From Vibrio celticus (lineage in GTDB: Bacteria; Pseudomonadota; Gammaproteobacteria; Enterobacterales; Vibrionaceae), in NCBI RefSeq assembly GCF_024347335.1, contig NZ_AP025463.1, positions 1,984,001 through 2,048,000 on the forward strand: a DNA stretch of 64,000 nt. Direction: 5' to 3'. The position numbers were made by a program, and so were the translations under genes. The notes under the pieces were generated by a model, which did not search any database, was not told where the DNA came from, and saw only the letters and a program-made list of their open reading frames with translations. This document shows, one piece after another, positions 54,301-60,311 of this stretch. Numbering within the stretch: the first letter of the stretch is position 1; every line of letters starts with the position of its first letter.

Positions 54301-55388
54301 TCGCCACTCTCGTGGTCTAAATCACGGTTCGGCTCAAAACGCACGTTACCTTCAATGGTGACGAACACATCACCCTCAGTGAACGTAAATTTCTGCTCAC
54401 CTGTGATTGTTGGATCTAGAGTTTGAGCCGTGCCACCGTCATAGGTGAACTGGGTAATCACTGCGCCATCGGCACTTTGCGCCGTCATTACATCAATGGT
54501 GTTGGTGGTCACCGTCCCGTCAGCTAAATTCGGCTCAGTGATATCTAACGTACCGTTCGCCATGATTTGGACGTCATCACCAATGGTCACCGACAGCGGA
54601 GACATCAATGAATCATCACCATCTGAATCCACTGCATAAACTGGCAAATCGAAGGTCAGTTCGTTGTTATCTAAGCCATCGGCATGGTCTAGCGCTTCAA
54701 GTAGTGTGAAGGTGTATTCGCCTAACGTAGTACCGGAGAAGCTCAAGGTAAAGACTGGTACTTCCGTACCAGCGTCATCAATGAAGCCGACATAGATGCC
54801 TGAGTCTGCTGGGTCTTCTTTAAGCTCAACCGCAATGTTACTCGACGTTAACGCTCCGCCGACATTGAACTCCGTCGGTTCGATTCGGAACTTCTCAACA
54901 TCGTCACTTTGGTGAGTAAACGAGATAGTCTCGGTTTGGCTCACCGCACTGCCGCTTGGTGTCGAGCCATCAGAAAGTTGTGTTTCAGACAGAATCACAC
55001 TTGGTACGGATTCGATGGTTGGAATATCGCCATCAGTAATGGTCAGTACAACCGTAGCCGTTTCAACATCTACATCGCCATCGCTAGATGTCACCACTAT
55101 CGATTTGACGATGTCTTCGCTAACCGTGTGGTCTAGGTTGCGGTTTGGTTCGAAGCGTACGTCACCTTCAAGAGTGATAAACAACGAGCCTTCCGTGAAG
55201 ATAAACTCTTGCTCGCCAGTATCGTTTTGGTCAAGCGTCAGTGGAGTCCCACCATCATAAGTGAACTCAGTAATGGTCGCGCCATCAGCACTCTGCTCTG
55301 GCATCACATCAATGGTAGTTGTGGTCACCAACCCTGCGGCCAGATCGGCGACAGTCGGCTCTTCGATATTCAGGATGCCATTGCTCAT
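42390..55388 (-). CDS. Giant type I-secreted repeat adhesin, C-terminal 4332 residues
   Basis: This is the C-terminal part of a larger protein whose N-terminus lies beyond base 64000. About six units of 270-275 residues come first (down to about 50.4 kb). Each has one half ending VTLTITDGD-x-P-x-I and a second half with LSE-x-x-LADGS, a LKEDPADSG-type loop, YTFTLLE-x-LDH, LPVYAVDSDGDDS and VTI-x-DDVQ; the second half fits the T1SS-143 repeat seen in very large Vibrio proteins. A long series of varied Ig/cadherin-like domains follows. Five RTX nonapeptides (G-x-G-x-D, 42711-42835; about residues 4185-4226) and a C-terminal type I secretion domain with DTITDFNLAEGDQIDL complete it. The Met at 55388 is only where the frame reopens, not a real start. 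Likely role: cell-surface adhesion or biofilm. No type I secretion genes are in the window. Confidence 0.9.
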   Translation of the reverse strand: MSNGILNIEEPTVADLAAGLVTTTTIDVMPEQSADGATITEFTYDGGTPLTLDQNDTGEQEFIFTEGSLFITLEGDVRFEPNRNLDHTVSEDIVKSIVVTSSDGDVDVETATVVLTITDGDIPTIESVPSVILSETQLSDGSTPSGSAVSQTETISFTHQSDDVEKFRIEPTEFNVGGALTSSNIAVELKEDPADSGIYVGFIDDAGTEVPVFTLSFSGTTLGEYTFTLLEALDHADGLDNNELTFDLPVYAVDSDGDDSLMSPLSVTIGDDVQIMANGTLDITEPNLADGTVTTNTIDVMTAQSADGAVITQFTYDGGTAQTLDPTITGEQKFTFTEGDVFVTIEGNVRFEPNRDLDHESGDIVKSLVFTSSDGDVDVETATVTLTIIDGDIPTIESVPSITLAEAGHADGSSPIIGAVSQTETISFTNQSDDVEKFRIEPTEFNTDNSLKSDGLIIEVREEPTGSGSYIGFTTSILNVETTVFTLDFSSSTLGEYTFTLLEAIDHTPIQGNNDLTFNLPVYAVDTDGDDSLMSPLSVTITDDIQALVAGSLTAKEPSTGIETSNTVDLMPDSSADGGTLTSFSYDGEALQTLNQNIASEQSFTYDEGTLYVTIDGNMRFEPVSDLDHSGGDIVKTISVNSVDGDGDIVSTSVSLRIEDGDEPVIDLIPYVALNEASLADGSASTGTAVSETKVITFTDGSDDVTHFRVDSTNFNSSGALKSNGLTVEIKEQPTDSGNYVGFISGASNVETNVFTLEFSNSNLGQYTFTLLEALDHADGNLSNTLDFDIPVIAVDADNTDSASSSLNVTITDDLQQTQDRTLSIVEPVTTSGAGGPPTTSIVDVMPTESADGATVTQFMYGADGPFTLVQTDFTEQEFSVADGRLFVKLDGSLRFEPDRDLDHSNGDIVRTITVTTSDFDNDVETATVTLTITDGVDPVINIVPDVYLSEVNLSDGSMPTAGPVSSTHTITYTEGSDDLSHFRIATDEFNFGGLLKSNGIVVELKEEPADSGSYVGFTTNGSGAETDVFTISFDSVNKGQFTITLLEALDHLNGLNYNDLNFRLPVYAVDTDDSESTRRDVVVTIEDDIQQMQDGILTITEPSSGTPTTATVDVMPLPSADGATITEFTYDGGLAISLDQTVTGEQEFTFTEGSLFVTLDGDVRFEPNRNLDHSAGNIVKNIVFTSSDFDNDIFMSSVRLTIIDGEGPALNVVPGVNLSESNLADGSSPDSVLISETNTITSIASSDDIARIVVDTSLFNTAGLIKSNGLVVDLREEPANSGDYLAFTTVSPGVEVPIFTLTFDSSNPSIYTFTLLERLDHATGDGNNDITFDLSVYAEDTDGDVSAPKQLEVVIGDDVQVMQSGDLLVTEPTSGTASSNVFETITGPSADGSTVTKFTYDGGAEVLLDQNDTNEQVFVYPEGTLFIKLNGDIRFEPNRNLDHENGDIIKNIVVASQDQDLDLEDATVRLVISDGAPPTIDIIPPVSLSEVNLADGSSPSLPVSQTEQITFTAGSDDVSYFRIATNEFNVGGALTSNGLAIQLKEDPSVAGGYIGFTTEDPLLGPEVEIFEMSFSSSVLGEYTFTLLEEIDHADVQGNNDQLFTLPVYAVDTDETDSAMTPLSVTITDDVPEITEIEVGSTFVVDEEEIGTPTQASGSFVTTEGADQVETYELRNISMLEATLSSGNEGIKITEITGAANTTTYQGATDPGGTPIFTLVLTDYGAYTFTLLGPLDHELSSEARNKLPISFDVVAVDSDGDDSNQYQLPIQVIDDIPEMTPPTGEVIVDEDDLAGIGSDQSEDTVINGLFTIDEGADGVVLYELVNPDAVLTGLTSNGEALEWLPIVESGTTFTYTAQTETSNEAVFEVVFDTTDNSYQFELFKPLTHPIADGENSILLNFSVVAEDFDGDQSNAIALDITVTDDIPLVTTQSISRLEGQNYNDSLVNMFASATDPGADAAVLTQIEGISNSGVDIVFRRGTSGAFSDSYDLNLGRQQVRVYEQTDDGSGGTVERELGRLRINSNGEVEFRANGYLDHDGDEINFSINVIATDSDLDTSETPLNITIVDQDSTAVSLKVTTTEDIGRDASIDYAAGSEPTDLENTFDNQDGLPDAPAQVALQVNLYDQDNTEAIGQLKIFDNTNHRGTFYYFDGAEYVKLSTDVDGNYVLDGANIVQTFMPDPDDSTEPKDVIATIDNLYFVPDRNFSTGNGGATINYELEIDNNGVPDHTVSSNFRIDIEAVADEAEWDDANSTYIYLPDTDSMGAEIPVTEDGNTITLNLEADSQDTSRPETLTYQLTVDEGAGKFTLLDSSGNPIGPVGGPYVIDAANINSTVVDPIDNFSGTISFKVVALTEETRNPFLDGDNSGANSKQVATSEERILVIDVLPDADLGTLSVNRKTINEDNILDPDTVGDPSNRVAFTLDEVITMTPSEDLDTSETLYVRINNITQGAGLYLLGTDTLVPTVTIEGVDYQEILYSELANVEVIPKEHSNEDFSFDVLGVVKDKADLSTGEVVDEITFGPKTVNVEVIGVADVPFGGTNGTDWEEFTDGGVSGVQTTIQESQSGDNYAVLDFTVLSGERKPDDPADDPLVGDGSESITVILSGIPEGVVIEDGDGTVIDLNFVGYEDDINGNPDLDKPIYEANITEEGITSGIRIRPIDSSTENIHIKGQIVVTENDGHTLTFDQEVRVLVEPRIDTSATYSNTTTGDEDTAINIDWHPQGDDYIDDDEHFTSITINGIPTDVVAVVNGDVTVDSSTAGTLIITPKDTSQTPEQFTQIALANNFIQMTPPENSSVDFTLTTVVEMEERDFEYTDDAIVGEGGRVVANPAITGTITVQVVPVVEPKDPDPDGDGDGVDDNFIVFSNEDGSGELTSITSDAAGVIKFTTNSDNQAVDGGGIEILDGEYVIRYKEDDVSPVFPINEVVNEVVVQLTTTSDGALPEDVLSQLLVTGAVYEGDGRWVVTDEDAFTISAPEGLDLTAPYDDGISTNTSSIKMTVFTQVEDLGDELGDQNSAIAPREGNVILTFPEEIVGGGEIAADIAATPNQTIDAIEDTQLMLGDALESIITFSGGDVFNDEITIVIDDTVFLDPSDLTQTLNISIGGSGEIDFVNGEYVYQSTLVQGVTPDFSDLVLNLPADYSGDFELPFTVITKDLISGDENVLDTSAIIKVSAVTDVAPTISVDIAGSLDDSLDPVDIDGQPGAEAVGYEDTYIVLDFSGSLADQVNGVEGGNERFTDITLTLTDTSNGEFYSDTGTPLGTSISFTESEIENGALSGVLFKPKENFPTYDDVTGADVSTVNVTVTGNILDTATFNQDIPDTTEDAIIESFSTSVSFDVVPVVDDIAITGPGTNADVIEITGSEDQEISLAGSSPVSIALTDLDGSEEFVSIKFTDVPDGFQFRVDNSSDFTVKNNGGGVWSVQLPSSVSNSFDLSEISVLPPKDFSGTFEFGVEVFTQESLLGVPTNAGTLPSFQVHVLPVGDDIDTDPTDSVVGLEGENIDIEINTTILDNAFSASGSGTYTENSPETIRVVVSNVPQDASILHPDGTTLGIYDSDSDTWTLDVDATALDKIVFNSGEHNSDTGNALGIDTPLSISVRSVDTDADNTEYLGAETIFSVDLVVDPINDQPTFVNIENLETPEDTSIALSDMPGFKIEDPDAVYDDPNSIYTLTLSVDQGTLTYTSSTGVTSTPTSGSAIVLSGTLANINTALDTGSVRFELGADENYLNQGGVATVTATVDDGGNNGLIDAGDPNTAQTNQTTFTIKVTEVNDLPVATDIDLGTIAEDDQIVIKAEDLIAASSDPEGDNLTITDVSLTSGQGQLDYFENSGGVDDPSITGPYWVFDANDEYDATSGNISFTYTVQDDGQTNGADDFLTDTGDLSLTVTGVNDSPIINGDGVTPVIDEDVEQLISGITVADPDYVGVHADDFMTVTLSVDFGALSVTLPGTTTVTVSGQDTSSIILEGTPADINAIINTPTNPVGVFVNTQYIPSNSIQLQVVAQDSGNPSGIIIETPPEEFTIQVTPVANAPTLSIDPASNYVRNITASQSVSNSGVPLVGIIAALTDVTEELTLHISDVPAGAQITSDVGSVTDLGGGVWMATADAIESLQVVGLSQTPGSYTLKVEAVSEELDNNDTAISTAIDLNVNIVSNAVDINLAGETDDVQLLAGANATDLTAGSGNDRLEGGAGDDTLIGGDGNDTLIGGGGSDILTGGDGMDSFVWLNIEDGVEDTITDFNLAEGDQIDLREVLPELKDANVNMATLLQHVDAKLEGNDVELTINPDGLGTTEQVIVVEDLAPQLTLSGTMPSDILDALVQQNVITHG

Positions 55389-56047
55389 GCTTGAACATCA
55401 TCTTCGATGGTCACCGTCAGTGGCGACATCACTGAGTCATCACCGTCGCTGTCTACCGCGTACACCGGAAGATCAAAGCTCAAGGTGTTATTGTCGAGTC
55501 CATCTTCGTGGTCAAGCGCTTCAAGTAGCGTAAAGGTGTAACGCCCCAACACAACGTCATCAAAGTTGATGGTGAAAATTTCAACTTCTTGATTTAGTGC
55601 GTTAGTCGTAAAGCCCGTGTATTCCCCTGAGTCAGCCGGGAACTCGCGAAGTTCGACTTCCAAACCATTCGAAGTGAGAGTACCTAACGGATTAAATTCA
55701 TCAGTCGCAATTCTGAAGTGGTCAACATCATCACTTTGTTCCGTGAATTGAATATCTTTCGTTTCACTGACTGGAGAGTTGCTTGTCGCAGAGCCATCAC
55801 CAAGACTGGATTCCGACAGTGATACAGGCGGAATCACGTCAATGGTCGGAACATCACCATCGGTAATAGTCAGCGTCACTGTTGAGGTAAGAACGTCGTC
55901 ATCACCATCACTCGATGTCACCACTATGCTCTTAACGATATCGCCAGCCGAGTGGTCTAAATCTCGGTTCGGCTCAAAGCGCACTTCCTTGAGTAGTGAT
56001 AAACAGTGAGCCTTCGGTGAAGGTAAACTCTTGCTCGGTCGCATCAT
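55385..56047 (-). CDS. Adhesin repeat fragment (frame segment, copy A)
   Basis: An open segment of 220 residues in the giant adhesin, covering the second half of one repeat unit and ending DDVQA at a stop created by a base deficit at the unit junction (55388). It begins in a wrong frame before the -2 difference near 55986. It is not a separate gene; it is part of the adhesin reading frame. Confidence 0.6.
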   Translation of the reverse strand: MMRPSKSLPSPKAHCLSLLKEVRFEPNRDLDHSAGDIVKSIVVTSSDGDDDVLTSTVTLTITDGDVPTIDVIPPVSLSESSLGDGSATSNSPVSETKDIQFTEQSDDVDHFRIATDEFNPLGTLTSNGLEVELREFPADSGEYTGFTTNALNQEVEIFTINFDDVVLGRYTFTLLEALDHEDGLDNNTLSFDLPVYAVDSDGDDSVMSPLTVTIEDDVQA

Positions 56048-58058
56048 TCGGGTCTAGAGAGTAAGCGGTGCCGTCATAGGTAAATTGAGTCACACTCGCG
56101 CCATCGGCACTCGCGGATGTTAATACATCGAAAACGGATGTCGTTAGCGTACCTGCAGCCAAATCCGCCACCGTAGGCTCTTCAATCGTCAGGTCGCCAC
56201 TTGCCATCACTTGAACATCATCAGTAATCGTCACCGATAGCGGTGACATTAACGAGTCATCACCGTCGGTATCAACCGCGTAAACTGGTAGTTCAAACGT
56301 GAAGTCGTTATTGCCACGACCATCCTCGTGGTCGATATTCTCCAACAGCGTAAAGGTATATTGCCCCAGAGTCGCAGCGCTAAAGCTTAATGTGAAAATC
56401 TGTGTTTCTACATTAGAGGCACTAGTTGTAAAACCAACATAGTTACCTGAGCCTGCAGGATCTTCTTTCAGATCAATTGGCAGACCATCGGATTTCAATG
56501 AGTCATCACTATTAAACTCACTAGGCTCTAGGCGGAACTTCTCTACATCGTCGCTTTGATGAGTGAAAGTGATGGTTTCTGTTTGACTCACGGCCCCCAT
56601 GATTGGTGACGAGCCATCCGCTAAATCTGCTTCAGAAAGCGCGATGCTTGGCACCGATTCAATGGTTGGGATATCACCATCAATAATCGTCAGTGTGACA
56701 GTGGCCGTTTCAACATCCACATCGCCATCGCTTGACGTGAAGACGAGAGATTTAACGATATCGCCACTCTCGTGGTCTAAATCACGGTTCGGTTCAAAGC
56801 GCACATTGCCTTCGATGGTGACGAACACATCACCCTCAGTGAACGTAAATTTCTGCTCACCTGTGATTGTTGGGTCTAAGGTTTGAGGCGTGCCACCGTC
56901 ATAAATGAACTGGGTAATCACTGCGCCATCGGCACTTTGCGCCGTCATTACATCAATCGTATTGGTCGTCACCGTACCGTCAGCTAAATTCGGCTCGGTG
57001 ATATCCAGCGTGCCGTTCGCCATGATTTGGACGTCATCACCAATGGTCACAGACAACGGAGACATCAAGGAATCATCACCATCAGAATCGACGGCATAGA
57101 CTGGTAATTCAAACGTCAGATCATTATTGTCGAGACCATCTGCATGGTCTAATGCTTCAAGCAGTGTGAAGGTGTATTCACCTAACGTAGTACCGGAGAA
57201 GTTTAAGCTGAAGACAGGAACGTCCGTTCCACCGTCATCAATAAAGCCGGTATAGATGCCTGAGTCTGCTGGGTCTTCTTTAAGCTCAACCGCAATGTTG
57301 TTCGACGTTAACGCACCACCCACATTGAACTCAGTTGGTTCGATTCGGAACTTCTCAACATCATCACTTTGGTTGGTAAACGAGATAGTCTCGGTTTGGC
57401 TCACCGCACTGCCGCTTGGTGTCGAGCCATCGACAAGCTGTGTTTCTGATAGCGTCACGCTTGGTACGGATTCGATGGTTGGGATATCGCCGTCGGTAAT
57501 GGTCAGAACAACCGTCGCGGTTTCAACGTCCACATCGCCATCACTGGATGTCACCACAATCGACTTCACAATATCTTCGCTAACCGTGTGGTCTAGATTG
57601 CGGTTTGGTTCGAAGCGTACTTCACCTTCAAGAGTGATAAACAACTCACCTTCTGTGAAGCTAAATTGCTGCTCACCATTGTCAGTTTGATCCAATGTTC
57701 GAGTTTGACCATCATACGTAAATTGAGTGATCGTCGCGCCATCGGCACTTTGTTCTGGCATCACATCGATGGTACTGGTTGTGATTGTGCCGTCTGCAAG
57801 ATTTGGCTCAGTGATATCTAACGTACTATCCTGCATGATTTGAACATCATCACCGATGGTTACATTTAACTGAGAAACCAAAGAATCATCGCCATCGCTG
57901 TCTACTGCATAAACAGGCAGGTCAAAGCTCAAACTGTTATTCACCAGACCATCTTCGTGGTCAAGCGCTTCAAGTAGCGTGAAGGTGTATTGCCCTAGAT
58001 TTGTATCCGAGAAGCTAATGGTAAAGACGTTGGTTTCAACATCCGACGCATCTTTCAC
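55974..58058 (-). CDS. Adhesin repeat fragment (frame segment, copy A)
   Basis: An open segment of 694 residues with two and a half repeat units (EPNLADGTITTS, EPNLADGTVTTN and EEPTVADLAAGTLTTS junctions). It breaks at both ends where copy B has extra bases: TTCC here against TTCCCC in copy B near 55986, and TTT against TTTT near 58089. It is continuous with the neighbouring segments in copy B, so it is part of the adhesin rather than a gene. Confidence 0.6.
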   Translation of the reverse strand: MKDASDVETNVFTISFSDTNLGQYTFTLLEALDHEDGLVNNSLSFDLPVYAVDSDGDDSLVSQLNVTIGDDVQIMQDSTLDITEPNLADGTITTSTIDVMPEQSADGATITQFTYDGQTRTLDQTDNGEQQFSFTEGELFITLEGEVRFEPNRNLDHTVSEDIVKSIVVTSSDGDVDVETATVVLTITDGDIPTIESVPSVTLSETQLVDGSTPSGSAVSQTETISFTNQSDDVEKFRIEPTEFNVGGALTSNNIAVELKEDPADSGIYTGFIDDGGTDVPVFSLNFSGTTLGEYTFTLLEALDHADGLDNNDLTFELPVYAVDSDGDDSLMSPLSVTIGDDVQIMANGTLDITEPNLADGTVTTNTIDVMTAQSADGAVITQFIYDGGTPQTLDPTITGEQKFTFTEGDVFVTIEGNVRFEPNRDLDHESGDIVKSLVFTSSDGDVDVETATVTLTIIDGDIPTIESVPSIALSEADLADGSSPIMGAVSQTETITFTHQSDDVEKFRLEPSEFNSDDSLKSDGLPIDLKEDPAGSGNYVGFTTSASNVETQIFTLSFSAATLGQYTFTLLENIDHEDGRGNNDFTFELPVYAVDTDGDDSLMSPLSVTITDDVQVMASGDLTIEEPTVADLAAGTLTTSVFDVLTSASADGASVTQFTYDGTAYSLDPNDATEQEFTFTEGSLFITTQGSAL

Positions 58059-58372
58059 AAAACCGATGTAATCGCCAGCACTGTTAGGCTCTTCTTTAGC
58101 TCAACCGCCAAGTTGTTTGATGTTAACGTACCTAGAGTATTGAACTCTGTTGGCTCGATACGGAAAGACTCAATATCGTCACTTTCATGAGTAAACTGAA
58201 TCACTTTGGTGTCGCTGACCACAGAGTTAGATGGATCAGAGCCATCGGCTAGATTCGTTTCAGATAGTGAGATTGGAGGAATGACGTCAATGGTTGGCAC
58301 ATCGCCGTCCGTAATCGTAAGCGCCACTGTCGAGGTAAGAACGTCATTATCGCCATCATTGGACGTCACCAC
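58055..58372 (-). CDS. Adhesin repeat fragment (frame segment, copy A)
   Basis: A 105-residue segment with DGDVPTIDVIPPISLSETNLADGS, ended by the TTT run near 58089. The same sequence in copy B (60217-63285) is fused to the next segment in one frame. It is part of the giant adhesin. Confidence 0.55.
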   Translation of the reverse strand: MVTSNDGDNDVLTSTVALTITDGDVPTIDVIPPISLSETNLADGSDPSNSVVSDTKVIQFTHESDDIESFRIEPTEFNTLGTLTSNNLAVELKKSLTVLAITSVL

Positions 58373-58502
58373 GATGCTCTTAACGATATCGCCACCCGAG
58401 TGGTCTAAATCGCGGTTCGGCTCAAAGCGGACTTCCCTTGAGTCGTGATAAACAGTGAGCCTTCGGTGAAAGTAAACTCTTGCTCGATCGCATCATTCGG
58501 GT

Positions 58503-60311
58503 CTAGAGAATAAGCGGTGCCGTCATAGGTAATTGAGTCACGCTCGCACCATCGGCACTCGCGGATGGTAATACATCAAATACTGATGTCGTTGGCGTAC
58601 CTGCAGCCAAATCGGCGACAGTAGGCTCTTCGATACTAAGCGAACCACTCACCATCACTTGAACATCATCAGTAATCGTCACCGATAGCGGTGACATTAA
58701 CGAATCGTCACCGTCGGTATCCACCGCGTAAACTGGTAGTTCAAACGTGAAGTCGTTATTGCCACGACCATCCTCGTGGTCGATATTCTCCAACAGCGTA
58801 AAGGTATATTGCCCCAGAGTCGCAGCGCTAAAGCTTAATGTGAAAATCTGTGTTTCTACATTAGAGGCACTAGTTGTAAAACCAACATAGTTACCTGAGC
58901 CTGCAGGGTCCTCTTTCAACTCAATTGGCAGGCCATCGGATTTCAATGAGTCATCACTGTTGAACTCACTTAGCTCTAAACGGAATTTCTCAACATCATC
59001 GCTTTGATTCGTGAACGAGATGGTTTCTGTTTGACTCACTGCCCCAATGATTGGAGAAGAGCCATCTGCATGTCCCGCCTCTGCCAACGTAATACTCGGA
59101 ACAGATTCTATGGTTGGGATATCACCATCAATAATCGTCAGTGTGACAGTGGCCGTTTCAACATCCACATCGCCATCGCTTGACGTGAAGACGAGAGATT
59201 TAACGATATCGCCACTCTCGTGGTCTAAATCACGGTTCGGCTCAAAACGCACGTTACCTTCAATGGTGACGAACACATCACCCTCAGTGAACGTAAATTT
59301 CTGCTCACCTGTGATTGTTGGATCTAGAGTTTGAGCCGTGCCACCGTCATAGGTGAACTGGGTAATCACTGCGCCATCGGCACTTTGCGCCGTCATTACA
59401 TCAATGGTGTTGGTGGTCACCGTCCCGTCAGCTAAATTCGGCTCAGTGATATCTAACGTACCGTTCGCCATGATTTGGACGTCATCACCAATGGTCACCG
59501 ACAGCGGAGACATCAATGAATCATCACCATCTGAATCCACTGCATAAACTGGCAAATCGAAGGTCAGTTCGTTGTTATCTAAGCCATCGGCATGGTCTAG
59601 CGCTTCAAGTAGTGTGAAGGTGTATTCGCCTAACGTAGTACCGGAGAAGCTCAAGGTAAAGACTGGTACTTCCGTACCAGCGTCATCAATGAAGCCGACA
59701 TAGATGCCTGAGTCTGCTGGGTCTTCTTTAAGCTCAACCGCAATGTTACTCGACGTTAACGCTCCGCCGACATTGAACTCCGTCGGTTCGATTCGGAACT
59801 TCTCAACATCGTCACTTTGGTGAGTAAACGAGATAGTCTCGGTTTGGCTCACCGCACTGCCGCTTGGTGTCGAGCCATCAGAAAGTTGTGTTTCAGACAG
59901 AATCACACTTGGTACGGATTCGATGGTTGGAATATCGCCATCAGTAATGGTCAGTACAACCGTAGCCGTTTCAACATCTACATCGCCATCGCTAGATGTC
60001 ACCACTATCGATTTGACGATGTCTTCGCTAACCGTGTGGTCTAGGTTGCGGTTTGGTTCGAAGCGTACGTCACCTTCAAGAGTGATAAACAACGAGCCTT
60101 CCGTGAAGATAAACTCTTGCTCGCCAGTATCGTTTTGGTCAAGCGTCAGTGGAGTCCCACCATCATAAGTGAACTCAGTAATGGTCGCGCCATCAGCACT
60201 CTGCTCTGGCATCACATCAATGGTAGTTGTGGTCACCAACCCTGCGGCCAGATCGGCGACAGTCGGCTCTTCGATATTCAGGATGCCATTGCTCATGCGC
60301 TTGAACATCAT
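58503..60311 (-). CDS. Adhesin repeat fragment (frame segment, junction of copies A and B)
   Basis: A 602-residue segment whose sequence from MSNGILNIEEPTVADLAAG onward equals the start of the long segment at 55388 one period away. It ends in a wrong frame at the short A-run near 58531 (TAATT, against TAAATT in the other copy). The Met at 60311 lies in the unit junction, where this copy has one base too many. It is part of the adhesin. Confidence 0.6.
   Translation of the reverse strand: MMFKRMSNGILNIEEPTVADLAAGLVTTTTIDVMPEQSADGATITEFTYDGGTPLTLDQNDTGEQEFIFTEGSLFITLEGDVRFEPNRNLDHTVSEDIVKSIVVTSSDGDVDVETATVVLTITDGDIPTIESVPSVILSETQLSDGSTPSGSAVSQTETISFTHQSDDVEKFRIEPTEFNVGGALTSSNIAVELKEDPADSGIYVGFIDDAGTEVPVFTLSFSGTTLGEYTFTLLEALDHADGLDNNELTFDLPVYAVDSDGDDSLMSPLSVTIGDDVQIMANGTLDITEPNLADGTVTTNTIDVMTAQSADGAVITQFTYDGGTAQTLDPTITGEQKFTFTEGDVFVTIEGNVRFEPNRDLDHESGDIVKSLVFTSSDGDVDVETATVTLTIIDGDIPTIESVPSITLAEAGHADGSSPIIGAVSQTETISFTNQSDDVEKFRLELSEFNSDDSLKSDGLPIELKEDPAGSGNYVGFTTSASNVETQIFTLSFSAATLGQYTFTLLENIDHEDGRGNNDFTFELPVYAVDTDGDDSLMSPLSVTITDDVQVMVSGSLSIEEPTVADLAAGTPTTSVFDVLPSASADGASVTQLPMTAPLIL

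Larger units (their letters stand above)
54073..58980. repeat. 4.91-kb tandem repeat, copy A
   Basis: This block of six adhesin units recurs at 58981-63893. The stretches I compared by eye are identical except for a T/C difference near 54108 and single or double base indels near 55388, 55986, 58089 and 58531. The low-coordinate edge is set where similarity to the related unit below 54073 drops. It corresponds to about 1,636 residues. Confidence 0.85.
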